DNA from: an uncultured Candidatus Saccharibacteria bacterium | GTDB lineage: Bacteria > Patescibacteriota > Saccharimonadia > Saccharimonadales > Saccharimonadaceae | DNA length: 8,962 nucleotides | Assembly: GCA_947427985.1 (NCBI GenBank) | Contig: CANEKB010000041.1 | Coordinates: 1-8,962 of the forward strand | Direction of reading: 5' to 3' | Shown here: one piece after another, positions 1 through 5,306 of the stretch | Layout of the letters: each line of letters starts with the position of its first letter | How positions within the stretch are numbered: position 1 is the stretch's first letter | Notes under the pieces: generated by a model | Database searches by the model: none | Told to the model about the DNA's origin: nothing | What the model saw: the letters and a program-made list of their open reading frames with translations, nothing else | Position numbers and translations under genes: made by a program

Positions 1-2
1 GA

Positions 3-98
3 GCATATTATTTTGCCTTTGAAGATCTAGATTCTTTTACAGAGTGGGATAGCCACCGTTTCCATCCTCTCCCCCTCCGTTGTCTAGCCATAGAGTAA
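3..98 (+). CDS. Possible 3' end of an upstream gene, product unknown
   Basis: The third forward frame is open from the window edge to a TAA at 96-98 and would encode the last 31 residues of a protein, beginning AYYFAFEDLDSF and ending PLPLRCLAIE. The other two forward frames close by about position 30. The acidic, aromatic composition reads like genuine protein, but the piece is too short to assign a family. No convincing terminator follows; the only hairpin nearby is a weak A/T one around 135-148. It could also be a chance open frame. Confidence 0.3.
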   Translation, partial: AYYFAFEDLDSFTEWDSHRFHPLPLRCLAIE

Positions 99-110
99 TC
101 AAGGGAGGAT

Positions 111-255
111 GAAACTGCAAGTTCCCGAATGAAGAAAAGTTTACTTTTTATTCTGAGGGAACGCAGCAGTTTCTGTCAGAAAGATAGAAACTACAAGTTT
201 TTGAGCGAAAAAGATAGTTCTACTAGCTTTTCCGAGAAAACGTAGGAGTTTCTGG
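111..255. repeat. Cluster of degenerate dyad-like GAAACT-n-AGTTTC motifs upstream of lepB
   Basis: Four to five related words occur here: GAAACTGCAAGTTCC (111-125), GGAACGCAGCAGTTTCTG (158-175), GAAACTACAAGTTTTTG (187-203), a weaker TAGTTCTACTAGCTTTTC (215-232), and GAAAACGTAGGAGTTTCTG (236-254). Each is an imperfect inverted repeat, a GAAAC-like half followed 3-5 nt later by an AGTTTC-like half. The last three or four are spaced roughly 22-29 nt apart. They lie 100-240 bp before the lepB promoter, and an AGTTTCC half-site at 329-335 overlaps its -35 region. They could be binding sites for a dimeric regulator or a decayed tandem repeat. No coding frame here is convincing. Confidence 0.35.
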
Positions 256-329
256 CCGGAGGACAGAAGAAGGGTTAGGAAGTGGCATAAAACAATAACA
301 AAAATGCCAAAAATAAAAAATATAAAAAG

Positions 330-358
330 TTTCCAAAATGCTTGATTCATGGTAGAAT
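330..358 (+). promoter_or_regulatory. lepB promoter, predicted leaderless
   Basis: The -10 box TAGAAT is at 353-358. A weak -35 TTTCCA lies 17 nt upstream at 330-335. Only 6 nt separate the -10 box from the ATG at 365, so transcription should begin at or next to the A of the start codon. There is no Shine-Dalgarno sequence. Confidence 0.6.
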
Positions 359-364
359 AGGGGA

Positions 365-1015
365 ATGGAACAAGTGCAAGTGAAGCCAAGTTTTTTTAAG
401 AAGCATCCGCTAGTCAAGGATTTGATAAGCTTAGCGGTGTTCGTGGTGGCGATTATTTTAGGAACAATTTGGCTGAATGCCTATGTTTTTCGTTCTTACA
501 ATGTAGTGGGTTCAAGCATGGCGAATACGTTGCATAACGATGATCGTGTGATTGTAAATAGATTGCCGGTAACTTGGGCGCATTTTTTGGGGAAAGAATA
601 TGTACCGAAGCGTGGGCAGGTTGTAGTTTTTGCGAATGGCGATGCGACGGGACCGCTTACTTGTGGTGCGCCGGCAGGAATGGTTGATCAATATATTATT
701 AAGCGTGTAATTGCTTTTCCAGGTGAGCGCGTGACGGTGAAAGACGGAGTTTTGACGGTTTATAATGACGAACATCCAGATGGCTTTTCGCCGGATGATG
801 AAACGCGAGTAGACGAGAATAATGGTCCGAAAGAGTATTCGTCGGGCGAAGTAGATATGATTGTTCCGAATGGTGAGATTTTTGTAGCGGGCGATAATCG
901 TGAAGGTTCGCATTCATTCGACTCTCGTTCGGGGCTGGGTACGATTCCCTACTGTCGCTTGATTGGGCCAGTCTCGATGCGGATTTATCCGTTGGATAGT
1001 ATTCGATTCTTTTAA
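365..1015 (+). CDS. lepB: Signal peptidase I (S26 family)
   Basis: Membrane-bound serine protease that removes signal peptides from secreted pre-proteins on the outer face of the cytoplasmic membrane, using a Ser-Lys dyad. The 216-aa product has a short basic N-terminus and one membrane segment at about residues 20-40. The catalytic serine box GSSMANTL follows, with Ser51 as nucleophile. The lysine box is YIIKRVIAFPGE, with general base Lys113. The C-terminal GDNR...SFDSR-GLG box is at about 176-192. The usual proline of SMxPTL is Asn54 here. Cys100 and Cys197 lie in the external domain and might form a disulfide. The length fits the short, single-membrane-helix class. The start is the ATG directly after the -10 box. 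The gene is monocistronic and converges on the broken gene at 1065-1754. Family assignment is secure. Confidence 0.95.
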   Translation: MEQVQVKPSFFKKHPLVKDLISLAVFVVAIILGTIWLNAYVFRSYNVVGSSMANTLHNDDRVIVNRLPVTWAHFLGKEYVPKRGQVVVFANGDATGPLTCGAPAGMVDQYIIKRVIAFPGERVTVKDGVLTVYNDEHPDGFSPDDETRVDENNGPKEYSSGEVDMIVPNGEIFVAGDNREGSHSFDSRSGLGTIPYCRLIGPVSMRIYPLDSIRFF

Positions 1016-1072
1016 AGTAAGGTTTGACAAAAAAAGAGGCCGCGACAAGAAGTCGCGGCCGGATTTATCCGT
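980..1072. repeat. 13-bp direct repeat CGGATTTATCCGT, two copies
   Basis: CGGATTTATCCGT occurs at 980-992, inside the last codons of lepB, and again at 1060-1072, overlapping the stop of the converging gene. Each copy is itself a small inverted repeat (CGGAT-TT-ATCCG). The second copy touches the terminator hairpin at 1038-1060. It may be coincidence or the footprint of a small duplication. Confidence 0.4.
1029..1060 (-). terminator. Intrinsic terminator of the minus-strand gene, between convergent genes
   Basis: A perfect 9-bp stem, GGCCGCGAC (1038-1046) with GTCGCGGCC (1052-1060), closes an AAGAA loop. On the minus strand it is followed after two bases by seven Ts (A-run 1029-1035). It begins 4 nt after the stop of the minus-strand gene. 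On the plus strand no T-run follows, so it would stop lepB transcripts only weakly, although it lies 22 nt after the lepB stop. Confidence 0.85.
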
Positions 1073-1754
1073 GAGAATACTCAAGGGTGGTCGTATACTG
1101 GGTATCGATGGACTGGTGGGCGTTTGAGCGCGAGGCATCAAGGACTATGGATGTAGCGGCGGGTTTCTTGGTGGTGTAATGAATGTAGGTATATTCTACG
1201 CTAATAATGTGGCGGAGGGCGGTATTGGCGGAAGTATCGAGGACCTTAGTGGAGCAATGATAGAGTTCATCGACAGAGCTGGCGAAAGCGTGGCAGGAAA
1301 GACTCTCGAACCCGGCAGAATTAGTGAAACTTAGGGTGGCCAGGAGAGGTTCGGCATCGTCGATGCTAGGGATATAGGTAAAATGAAGCCTCAACTCTTT
1401 GGCGTGCAGGATGATGGTGTGGAGTTGCCAGGTGTGGCGAAGATCGGGGTGACGGAGATTCTTAGCGAACGGACGCGGAGTATTGGGATAGACGACCAGC
1501 TTGGGGCTAAGGCATTCATAGAGCAAGTCGGCTGGGGCGGGTTTGATTTTGTGTTTTGGAGTGCGATTAAATGTGAGGGTGGAATTTTAGATAAGTGTGC
1601 CGATTACTGAGGATTGGTGAGGTAAAAGCAGGGGCTGGGAGAACTGGAGCTCGTCAATGATCAGAGGAGCGAAGTGGAGCTGGCGGAGGAGCTCGGAGCT
1701 CTTGCCGGGCTGGATATAGAGGGCATTTTCTTGACGTTTACGATAGAAGAACAT
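1065..1754 (-). pseudogene. Unrecognised gene interrupted by one in-frame TAA
   Basis: Reading leftward from the ATG at 1754, the frame begins MFFYRKRQENALYIQPGK. It meets a TAA as codon 56 (1589-1587), then continues in the same frame to a TAA at 1067-1065, for 229 residues if the inner stop were sense. An AAAGGGG Shine-Dalgarno (1763-1769) lies 8 nt before the ATG, and a strong terminator follows the last stop, so both ends of a normal gene are present. After the inner stop the frame has no ATG. The first usable start is a TTG at 1526 without a Shine-Dalgarno, which argues against an independent downstream gene. No membrane helix or known motif is visible, and the family is not recognised. 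A single substitution such as CAA, GAA or AAA to TAA, a sequencing error, or true readthrough would explain it. A 55-aa short protein remains possible. Confidence 0.6.
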
Positions 1755-1762
1755 GATAAAGT

Positions 1763-1769
1763 CCCCTTT
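1763..1769 (-). promoter_or_regulatory. Shine-Dalgarno of the interrupted gene
   Basis: On the minus strand AAAGGGG stands 8 nt before the ATG at 1754. It fixes the true start well upstream of the longest uninterrupted frame. Confidence 0.65.
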
Positions 1770-1831
1770 CAGTATTTGGTAGTTTAGTATCCCGATAGTT
1801 TATTTTGGGTATTCTCAGAAGTTAAGGTGCG

Positions 1832-1854
1832 AGCCGGGGCGGAAAACCCCGGTT
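1832..1854 (-). promoter_or_regulatory. GC-rich hairpin in the leader of the interrupted gene
   Basis: CCGGGG (1834-1839) and CCCCGG (1847-1852) form a 6-bp GC stem with a 7-nt loop, extendable on the plus strand by a G-T and an A-T pair. It falls inside the predicted leader of about 110 nt of the minus-strand gene. No U-run follows on either strand, so it is not an ordinary terminator. A competing AGCC/GGCT pairing exists nearby. A role in leader control is speculative, and no known riboswitch is recognised. Confidence 0.35.
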
Positions 1855-1872
1855 GGGCTTAGTGCTTGTAGT

Positions 1873-1901
1873 ATTATAACATAGAGAACGGCAAAAGTAA
1901 A
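1873..1901 (-). promoter_or_regulatory. Promoter of the interrupted gene
   Basis: On the minus strand the -35 TTTACT (1901-1896) is followed after 17 nt by TATAAT (1878-1873), with an extended TG one base before it. The start of transcription would be near 1866, leaving a leader of about 110 nt. It stands back to back with the dus promoter; the two -35 boxes are 5 nt apart. Confidence 0.55.
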
Positions 1902-1906
1902 GTTAT

Positions 1907-1935
1907 TTGACAAGGTTGAAGATTTTTGCGATAAT
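1907..1935 (+). promoter_or_regulatory. dus promoter, predicted leaderless
   Basis: A consensus -35 TTGACA (1907-1912), a 17-nt spacer and GATAAT (1930-1935) precede the ATG at 1943 by 7 nt. This is one of the best promoter matches in the window. The open frame formally reaches back to the TTG inside the -35 box, but those 12 codons would be untranscribed promoter DNA. Confidence 0.8.
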
Positions 1936-1942
1936 AGTAAAA

Positions 1943-2986
1943 ATGAGTGAGAAAGTGAAAAATATCTGGGCGGAGCTGCCAAAGGGTTTTACGGTGTTGG
2001 CGCCGATGGAGGGGGTGACGGACGCGGTTTTTCGGCAGGTGGTAGTGAAGGCGGGGCGACCGGATCTGTTTTTTACGGAGTTCACGAATGTTTCGAGCTA
2101 TGCGTCGGAGCGAGGGCGTGATAACGCTCTCGAGCGGCTAGAAGTGGTGGCGACGGATGAGCCAATTATCGCACAGATTTGGGGCAAAAATCCAGAGCAT
2201 TTCGCAGAGACAGCAGGAGTACTAGAAGGGCTCGGTTTTGCGGGATTAGACATAAATATGGGTTGTCCGGATCGACATGTGAACGCAGCGGGCGGCGGAG
2301 CGGCAATGATTAAAACGCCAGAGCTGGCGGTAGAGTGTATTCGCCGGGCAAAGCAGGCGACGAAGTTGCCAGTGTCGGTAAAGACGCGACTGGGGTATAC
2401 TTATATCGAGGAATTTCGAGAGTGGTTGCCGGTGGTTCTGCGAGAGGAACCGGCGGCACTAACGGTGCATCTTAGGACGCGCAAAGAAATGAGCAAGGTG
2501 CCAGCACATTATGAGCTGATCCCGGAGATCGCGAAGCTACGAGACGAAATTGCGCCAGCGACGAAGTTTGTAATTAATGGAGATATCAAGGACCTAAGGC
2601 AAGCGAAGGAATTGGCGGCGAAATACCCGGAAGTGGATGGATTTATGATTGGACGGGGTGTGTTTGAAAATCCGTATTGTTTTACGGAATATGGGCCGAC
2701 GCGAGAAGATTTGATGGGGCTACTGAATTATCATTTGGAACTTTTTGACGCGAAGGATGCAGAATATTGTGCAAAGCAAGCGGAGCGGATGCGGGAGGAT
2801 CCAGACTTTGCATTGAGGATGGATGGAAAGGTGCGGAGCTTGGCTTTCGAGCCGCTAAAACGATTTTTCAAGATTTATCTGCGGGATTTTCCGGGGGCGA
2901 GTGACTTGAGGGCGGAGCTGATGGAGACGCACGATACGGCGAAGGTAAGAGAGATTTTGGAAGCTCAGGAGAGCGGGAAGAGATAG
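1943..2986 (+). CDS. dus: tRNA-dihydrouridine synthase (Dus family)
   Basis: Flavoenzyme that reduces uridine to dihydrouridine in tRNA, using FMN and NADPH, in the cytoplasm. The 347-aa product shows the family's TIM-barrel landmarks in order: APMEGVTDAVFR at 20-31, the NMGCP motif at 105-109 with catalytic Cys108 followed by an AGGGAAM loop, SVKTRLG at 145-151 (Lys147), VHLRTR at 175-180 (His176), NGD at 212-214, and IGRGVFENPY at 236-245 for FMN-phosphate binding. The C-terminal third (about 255-347) is the helical tRNA-binding domain. The usual glycine in VHGRTR is Leu177 here. I chose the ATG at 1943 because a consensus promoter occupies the preceding bases. Which Dus subfamily, and which tRNA position, cannot be told by eye. 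Confidence 0.9.
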   Translation: MSEKVKNIWAELPKGFTVLAPMEGVTDAVFRQVVVKAGRPDLFFTEFTNVSSYASERGRDNALERLEVVATDEPIIAQIWGKNPEHFAETAGVLEGLGFAGLDINMGCPDRHVNAAGGGAAMIKTPELAVECIRRAKQATKLPVSVKTRLGYTYIEEFREWLPVVLREEPAALTVHLRTRKEMSKVPAHYELIPEIAKLRDEIAPATKFVINGDIKDLRQAKELAAKYPEVDGFMIGRGVFENPYCFTEYGPTREDLMGLLNYHLELFDAKDAEYCAKQAERMREDPDFALRMDGKVRSLAFEPLKRFFKIYLRDFPGASDLRAELMETHDTAKVREILEAQESGKR

Positions 2987-3024
2987 TTGTAGCTAGGGCA
3001 GGAACTGTCAGGATGCTATTGCTA

Positions 3025-3052
3025 TTGACTTTTTTGTAATGTATGATATGAT
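3025..3052 (+). promoter_or_regulatory. Promoter of the cysteine-containing protein gene
   Basis: TTGACT (3025-3030), a 16-nt spacer and TATGAT (3047-3052) predict transcription from about 3060. That leaves a leader of roughly 50 nt, in contrast to the leaderless dus gene just upstream. Confidence 0.6.
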
Positions 3053-3093
3053 GAAAAGATAGGGTAGTTTTTGTCCTGGTTTTTGTACTTTAT

Positions 3094-3101
3094 GAGAGGA
3101 G
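3094..3101 (+). promoter_or_regulatory. Shine-Dalgarno GAGAGGAG selecting a TTG start
   Basis: GAGAGGAG ends 8 nt before the TTG at 3110. The alternative in-frame starts, ATG 3092 and TTG 3071, have no such sequence. The identical octamer precedes the membrane-protein gene at 5198. Confidence 0.6.
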
Positions 3102-3109
3102 TGACGAGA

Positions 3110-3859
3110 TTGGATAACTTTACCAAACAGATCAACACGTCGTCAATGGTAATTTCGGTTCGGCGGGCTTCGTATTGGCAAAAAGTATTATGTCGACAGC
3201 CGGATCCGGGAGCATTAAATCGCAATCGGTTGGAGCATCTGTATGATTCGTGCCGGCAGTACGCTTGTCGGTCGATCGTTGCTGGGCTGACGCCACTTAG
3301 CGAAATTAGATCGGGTGTTACAGATTGGTATTGTGCTGAGCAGAAGTTTCGGATTTTGGCGCGGGTGGAGACCAAAGATGATGTGATGCCGCGGGCGTTT
3401 CAATCGTATTCGGTCTTAACTGAGCGGAACCTGTCGCATTATCCTGGTGAAGTTCTAAGAGGTTTTTTCAGCAATGTACGAGAAAACATGATCGGCTATA
3501 TCAGCCCAAAAGACGCTAATACATCTTCTTCGGCAAGGACGCGGCTAGATCTGAGTGAATATCCAGAATACCTTTACGATTTGGATGATCTCTGTAGTTG
3601 TGCAGAGCGCGAGAAAACGTATTGCCAGATTTCGGTAAAGACTCGGTATACCGTGGCACGTGGGCGCAAGAAACGGCGGTTATTCTTAAAGCCAGATTGC
3701 ATCATTTGTATTGATGAGGTAAGTGAGGCAGGTCGCCTGGCGGCGCAGCGAGAGCAAAAGCCGATTTTGGTATTGCACCGGGCAGAAGACACGATTATGA
3801 CGGTGGAAGACTTTCTGCTAAAGAAATTGGAAGACTATAAAACCTTTGCTGTACCCTGA
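3110..3859 (+). CDS. Unrecognised soluble protein with paired cysteines
   Basis: The 249-aa product is charged, has no signal peptide or membrane segment, and is not recognised. It contains nine cysteines, including a CSC pair at 162-164, Cys172, and a CIIC pair at 197-200 that follows the basic stretch RGRKKRR (184-190). These four to five cysteines could bind a metal or zinc, but the spacing matches no motif I can name. The C-terminal 50 residues look like a compact alpha/beta unit (KPILVLHRAEDTIMTVEDFL). The TTG start at 3110 is chosen from the Shine-Dalgarno at 3094-3101; the ATG at 3092 is the alternative. The gene has its own promoter, ends with TGA, and converges on the GNAT gene. Codon use resembles its neighbours. 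Confidence 0.75.
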   Translation: MDNFTKQINTSSMVISVRRASYWQKVLCRQPDPGALNRNRLEHLYDSCRQYACRSIVAGLTPLSEIRSGVTDWYCAEQKFRILARVETKDDVMPRAFQSYSVLTERNLSHYPGEVLRGFFSNVRENMIGYISPKDANTSSSARTRLDLSEYPEYLYDLDDLCSCAEREKTYCQISVKTRYTVARGRKKRRLFLKPDCIICIDEVSEAGRLAAQREQKPILVLHRAEDTIMTVEDFLLKKLEDYKTFAVP

Positions 3860-3872
3860 ATGACGTTTCCTC

Positions 3873-3903
3873 AAAAATATCCCCCGGCCGGAATGGCTGG
3901 GGG
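3873..3903 (-). terminator. Intrinsic terminator of the GNAT gene, between convergent genes
   Basis: CCCCCGGCC (3881-3889) pairs with GGCTGGGGG (3895-3903) around a GGAAT loop, a 9-bp stem with one G-T pair. On the minus strand it is followed by ATA and five Ts (A-run 3873-3877), so it ends transcripts of the GNAT gene. It also lies 21 nt after the stop of the plus-strand gene and may act weakly in that direction. Confidence 0.8.
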
Positions 3904-3944
3904 ATTAGCGTTTGAACGATTCGCACTCAAAAAATGAATCGAGT

Positions 3945-4523
3945 CTAGACGATGTCGGCTTCGAGTGAGCCATAAAGTCCGAGGTTAAGTAAGCGGTTAT
4001 TCCAGCGTTTAATTGGAGAGCCGTCTAGACTGTAGGAATAGATGAGACCGCGGTAGCCTTCTGGGTAGGTCTCTGCGGTATAATCCTCACGCAGATGCAT
4101 GACCTTATCGTAGAGCTTGGTAGAGATACGGCCATCAAAATCGGAAGTATCGAGCCGAAAGTATTTGAAGCGATCGAGTTGGCTGGCATAGCAAATGGTT
4201 CTACGCAGAATCTGCTCACCAAAGCCATGTCCGCGATATCGTGGCAGGACACTAAACCAGTCCATCCAGATTGATTCCCCGTTGTCGTAGCCGACTTCGT
4301 CTGGATCGTAGGTATATAAGCCGGTGAGGCCGACGAGCTCGCTGGGGTCGGATGAACCTTCGTGGCGATAGACTAGCCAACTAGTATTGGCTTCGTCAGC
4401 GCCGTTAGCTTTGAGTCGGTAGTCATGGTCGACCGGATTTTTTGGCCAGACGATTCCCTGAATCTGGAGGGCGAGGCTGATGTTCTCGGGGGTAACTTTG
4501 ACATAGTGGAGTTTTTGATTCAA
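3945..4523 (-). CDS. GNAT-family N-acetyltransferase
   Basis: Member of the GCN5-related superfamily, which transfers an acetyl group from acetyl-CoA to an amine. The substrate cannot be predicted. The 192-aa product has the motif-A strand and pyrophosphate loop ESIWMDWFSVLPRYRGHGFG (83-102), with the R-x-x-G-x-G signature at Arg97-Gly102 leading into helix EQILRRTICYA. Earlier, ELVGLTGLYTY (62-72) fits the preceding beta strand, and YFRLDTSDFDGRISTKLYDKV (121-141) fits motif B. The start is the TTG at 4523, preceded by a strong GAGGAGGA Shine-Dalgarno. The gene has its own promoter behind the terminator of the upstream membrane-protein gene. Fold assignment is firm; specific function is unknown. 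Confidence 0.85.
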   Translation of the reverse strand: MNQKLHYVKVTPENISLALQIQGIVWPKNPVDHDYRLKANGADEANTSWLVYRHEGSSDPSELVGLTGLYTYDPDEVGYDNGESIWMDWFSVLPRYRGHGFGEQILRRTICYASQLDRFKYFRLDTSDFDGRISTKLYDKVMHLREDYTAETYPEGYRGLIYSYSLDGSPIKRWNNRLLNLGLYGSLEADIV

Positions 4524-4530
4524 GCTTAAT

Positions 4531-4538
4531 TCCTCCTC
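4531..4538 (-). promoter_or_regulatory. Shine-Dalgarno GAGGAGGA for the GNAT TTG start
   Basis: On the minus strand GAGGAGGA lies 7 nt before TTG (4523-4521). It is the strongest ribosome binding site in the window and supports the non-ATG start. Confidence 0.75.
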
Positions 4539-4575
4539 GAAATAATAATGTACTGAGTCGCGCTAGGGCAGATAT

Positions 4576-4604
4576 ATTTTAGCATGAAAAATGATTTTAG
4601 ACAA
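4576..4604 (-). promoter_or_regulatory. GNAT promoter, overlapping the upstream terminator
   Basis: On the minus strand TTGTCT (4604-4599), a 17-nt spacer and TAAAAT (4581-4576), with an extended TG before the -10, predict a start near 4569 and a leader of about 46 nt. The first bases of the -35 box are the last Ts of the terminator at 4603-4635. Confidence 0.65.
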
Positions 4605-4635
4605 AAAATGTCCCCCTGGCCGGATGGCTAGGGGG
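4603..4635 (-). terminator. Intrinsic terminator of the membrane-protein gene
   Basis: CCCCCTGGCC (4612-4621) pairs with GGCTAGGGGG (4626-4635) around a GGAT loop, a 10-bp stem with one G-T pair. On the minus strand it is followed after ACA by six Ts (A-run 4603-4608). It is a near copy of the terminator at 3881-3903. Confidence 0.85.
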
Positions 4636-4652
4636 TTGCCTTGAGATGATTA

Positions 4653-5198
4653 TTAAACATTAGTCCTGCGATGGAAAAAGCGGGGCCTGCGCTGAGCACG
4701 AATGAGCTGTTTCAGCAGATTGATTTCGGAATCGTACTTGGCATCAGCGATGGCTTTTTGTTGGGCTTCGATTTGCTCATCCAATACGGCAAGCTTACCT
4801 CCATACTCACTCTGGAGCCGAGACCTTTGGATGTAGAGGTTGGAAAGGTTGAGTTTAGCTCTACGCCTGCTTGAGTCGAGCCTATCAATGTTGGCTTCCA
4901 GTTCGGATGCAGAGGCGGTTAGTAAATGCTCGTAGGTGGTAGCTTGCTCGGGTATTTTCAGCCAGCTGCGGAAGCTTCTAATGATTCTGATAATGATACA
5001 CACACTGACTAAAATGTCGATAAACGCTATGATGCCGGGTGCAATCCAGCCAGCTCCGCCCAGGTCGCTATAGTCGAGCTTCAGGGAGGTGTGGATAGTG
5101 CTGGCGGTGAAGGCCACAAGGGCGAATATCCAGATGATGCAATCGAAGAGGGTATCTTCGGCAACGTGCCGGCGGATGATACGCTTAGCTCTGTTCAT
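4653..5198 (-). CDS. Small membrane protein with two helices and a coiled-coil tail
   Basis: The 181-aa product is not recognised by family. A basic N-terminus (RAKRIIRRH) precedes one hydrophobic segment at about 17-37 and another at about 51-75, joined by a short loop. The rest is charged and heptad-like: roughly 85-165 (ELEANIDRLDSSRRR, LAVLDEQIEAQQKAIADAK) should form a coiled coil. The end is very basic (RAQRRPRFFHRRTN). By the positive-inside rule both ends are probably cytoplasmic. The start at 5198 is set by a GAGAGGAG Shine-Dalgarno 7 nt upstream; the frame extends back to 5294 only because the -35 box contains TTG. The gene has its own promoter after der and its own terminator. A scaffolding role is only a guess. 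Confidence 0.8.
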   Translation of the reverse strand: MNRAKRIIRRHVAEDTLFDCIIWIFALVAFTASTIHTSLKLDYSDLGGAGWIAPGIIAFIDILVSVCIIIRIIRSFRSWLKIPEQATTYEHLLTASASELEANIDRLDSSRRRAKLNLSNLYIQRSRLQSEYGGKLAVLDEQIEAQQKAIADAKYDSEINLLKQLIRAQRRPRFFHRRTNV

Positions 5199-5205
5199 AA
5201 TGTTT

Positions 5206-5213
5206 CTCCTCTC
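5206..5213 (-). promoter_or_regulatory. Shine-Dalgarno GAGAGGAG of the membrane-protein gene
   Basis: On the minus strand GAGAGGAG lies 7 nt before the ATG at 5198 and selects it over the upstream TTG at 5294. Confidence 0.7.
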
Positions 5214-5265
5214 AAAAAGAACAATAGTTTTAGGGGAATGAGGTAAAGGGAGACTATATGACTCT

Positions 5266-5294
5266 ATTGTGGCACACTTTTGTAAAAATGTCAA
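5266..5294 (-). promoter_or_regulatory. Promoter of the membrane-protein gene
   Basis: On the minus strand a consensus -35 TTGACA (5294-5289), a 17-nt spacer and CACAAT (5271-5266) predict a start near 5259 and a leader of about 60 nt. It begins 12 nt after the der stop. No strong terminator separates it from der, so some readthrough from der is possible. Confidence 0.55.
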
Positions 5295-5306
5295 TAGAAG
5301 TTCGCT

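Noticed and set aside
101..129. AAGGGAGG followed by ATG, a possible small gene start.
   Set aside because: The ATG directly abuts the purine run, and the frame ends after six codons.
141..350. Minus-strand frame of 69 codons beginning MNQAFWKLFIFF, looking like a small membrane protein.
   Set aside because: There is no Shine-Dalgarno and no -10 box at leaderless distance. It overlaps the lepB promoter, and its hydrophobicity follows from A/T-rich DNA. Its body is the repeated AGTTTC motif region.
1024..1029. TTGACA that might be a plus-strand -35 box after lepB.
   Set aside because: No -10 box lies 16-18 nt downstream, and the bases are the end of a minus-strand terminator tract.
1383..1610. 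Plus-strand open frame of 75 codons.
   Set aside because: It lies antisense to the interrupted gene, has no promoter or Shine-Dalgarno, and mirrors that gene's codon structure.
3857..3859. Possible UGA recoding as in SR1/Gracilibacteria.
   Set aside because: TGA ends the 3110 gene just before a terminator, and no long frame in the window needs TGA as sense.
3917..3941. Inverted repeat CGATTC/GAATCG with an A-rich loop just after the GNAT stop.
   Set aside because: It has only 6 bp with a 13-nt loop and no position-specific role; the strong terminator follows immediately.
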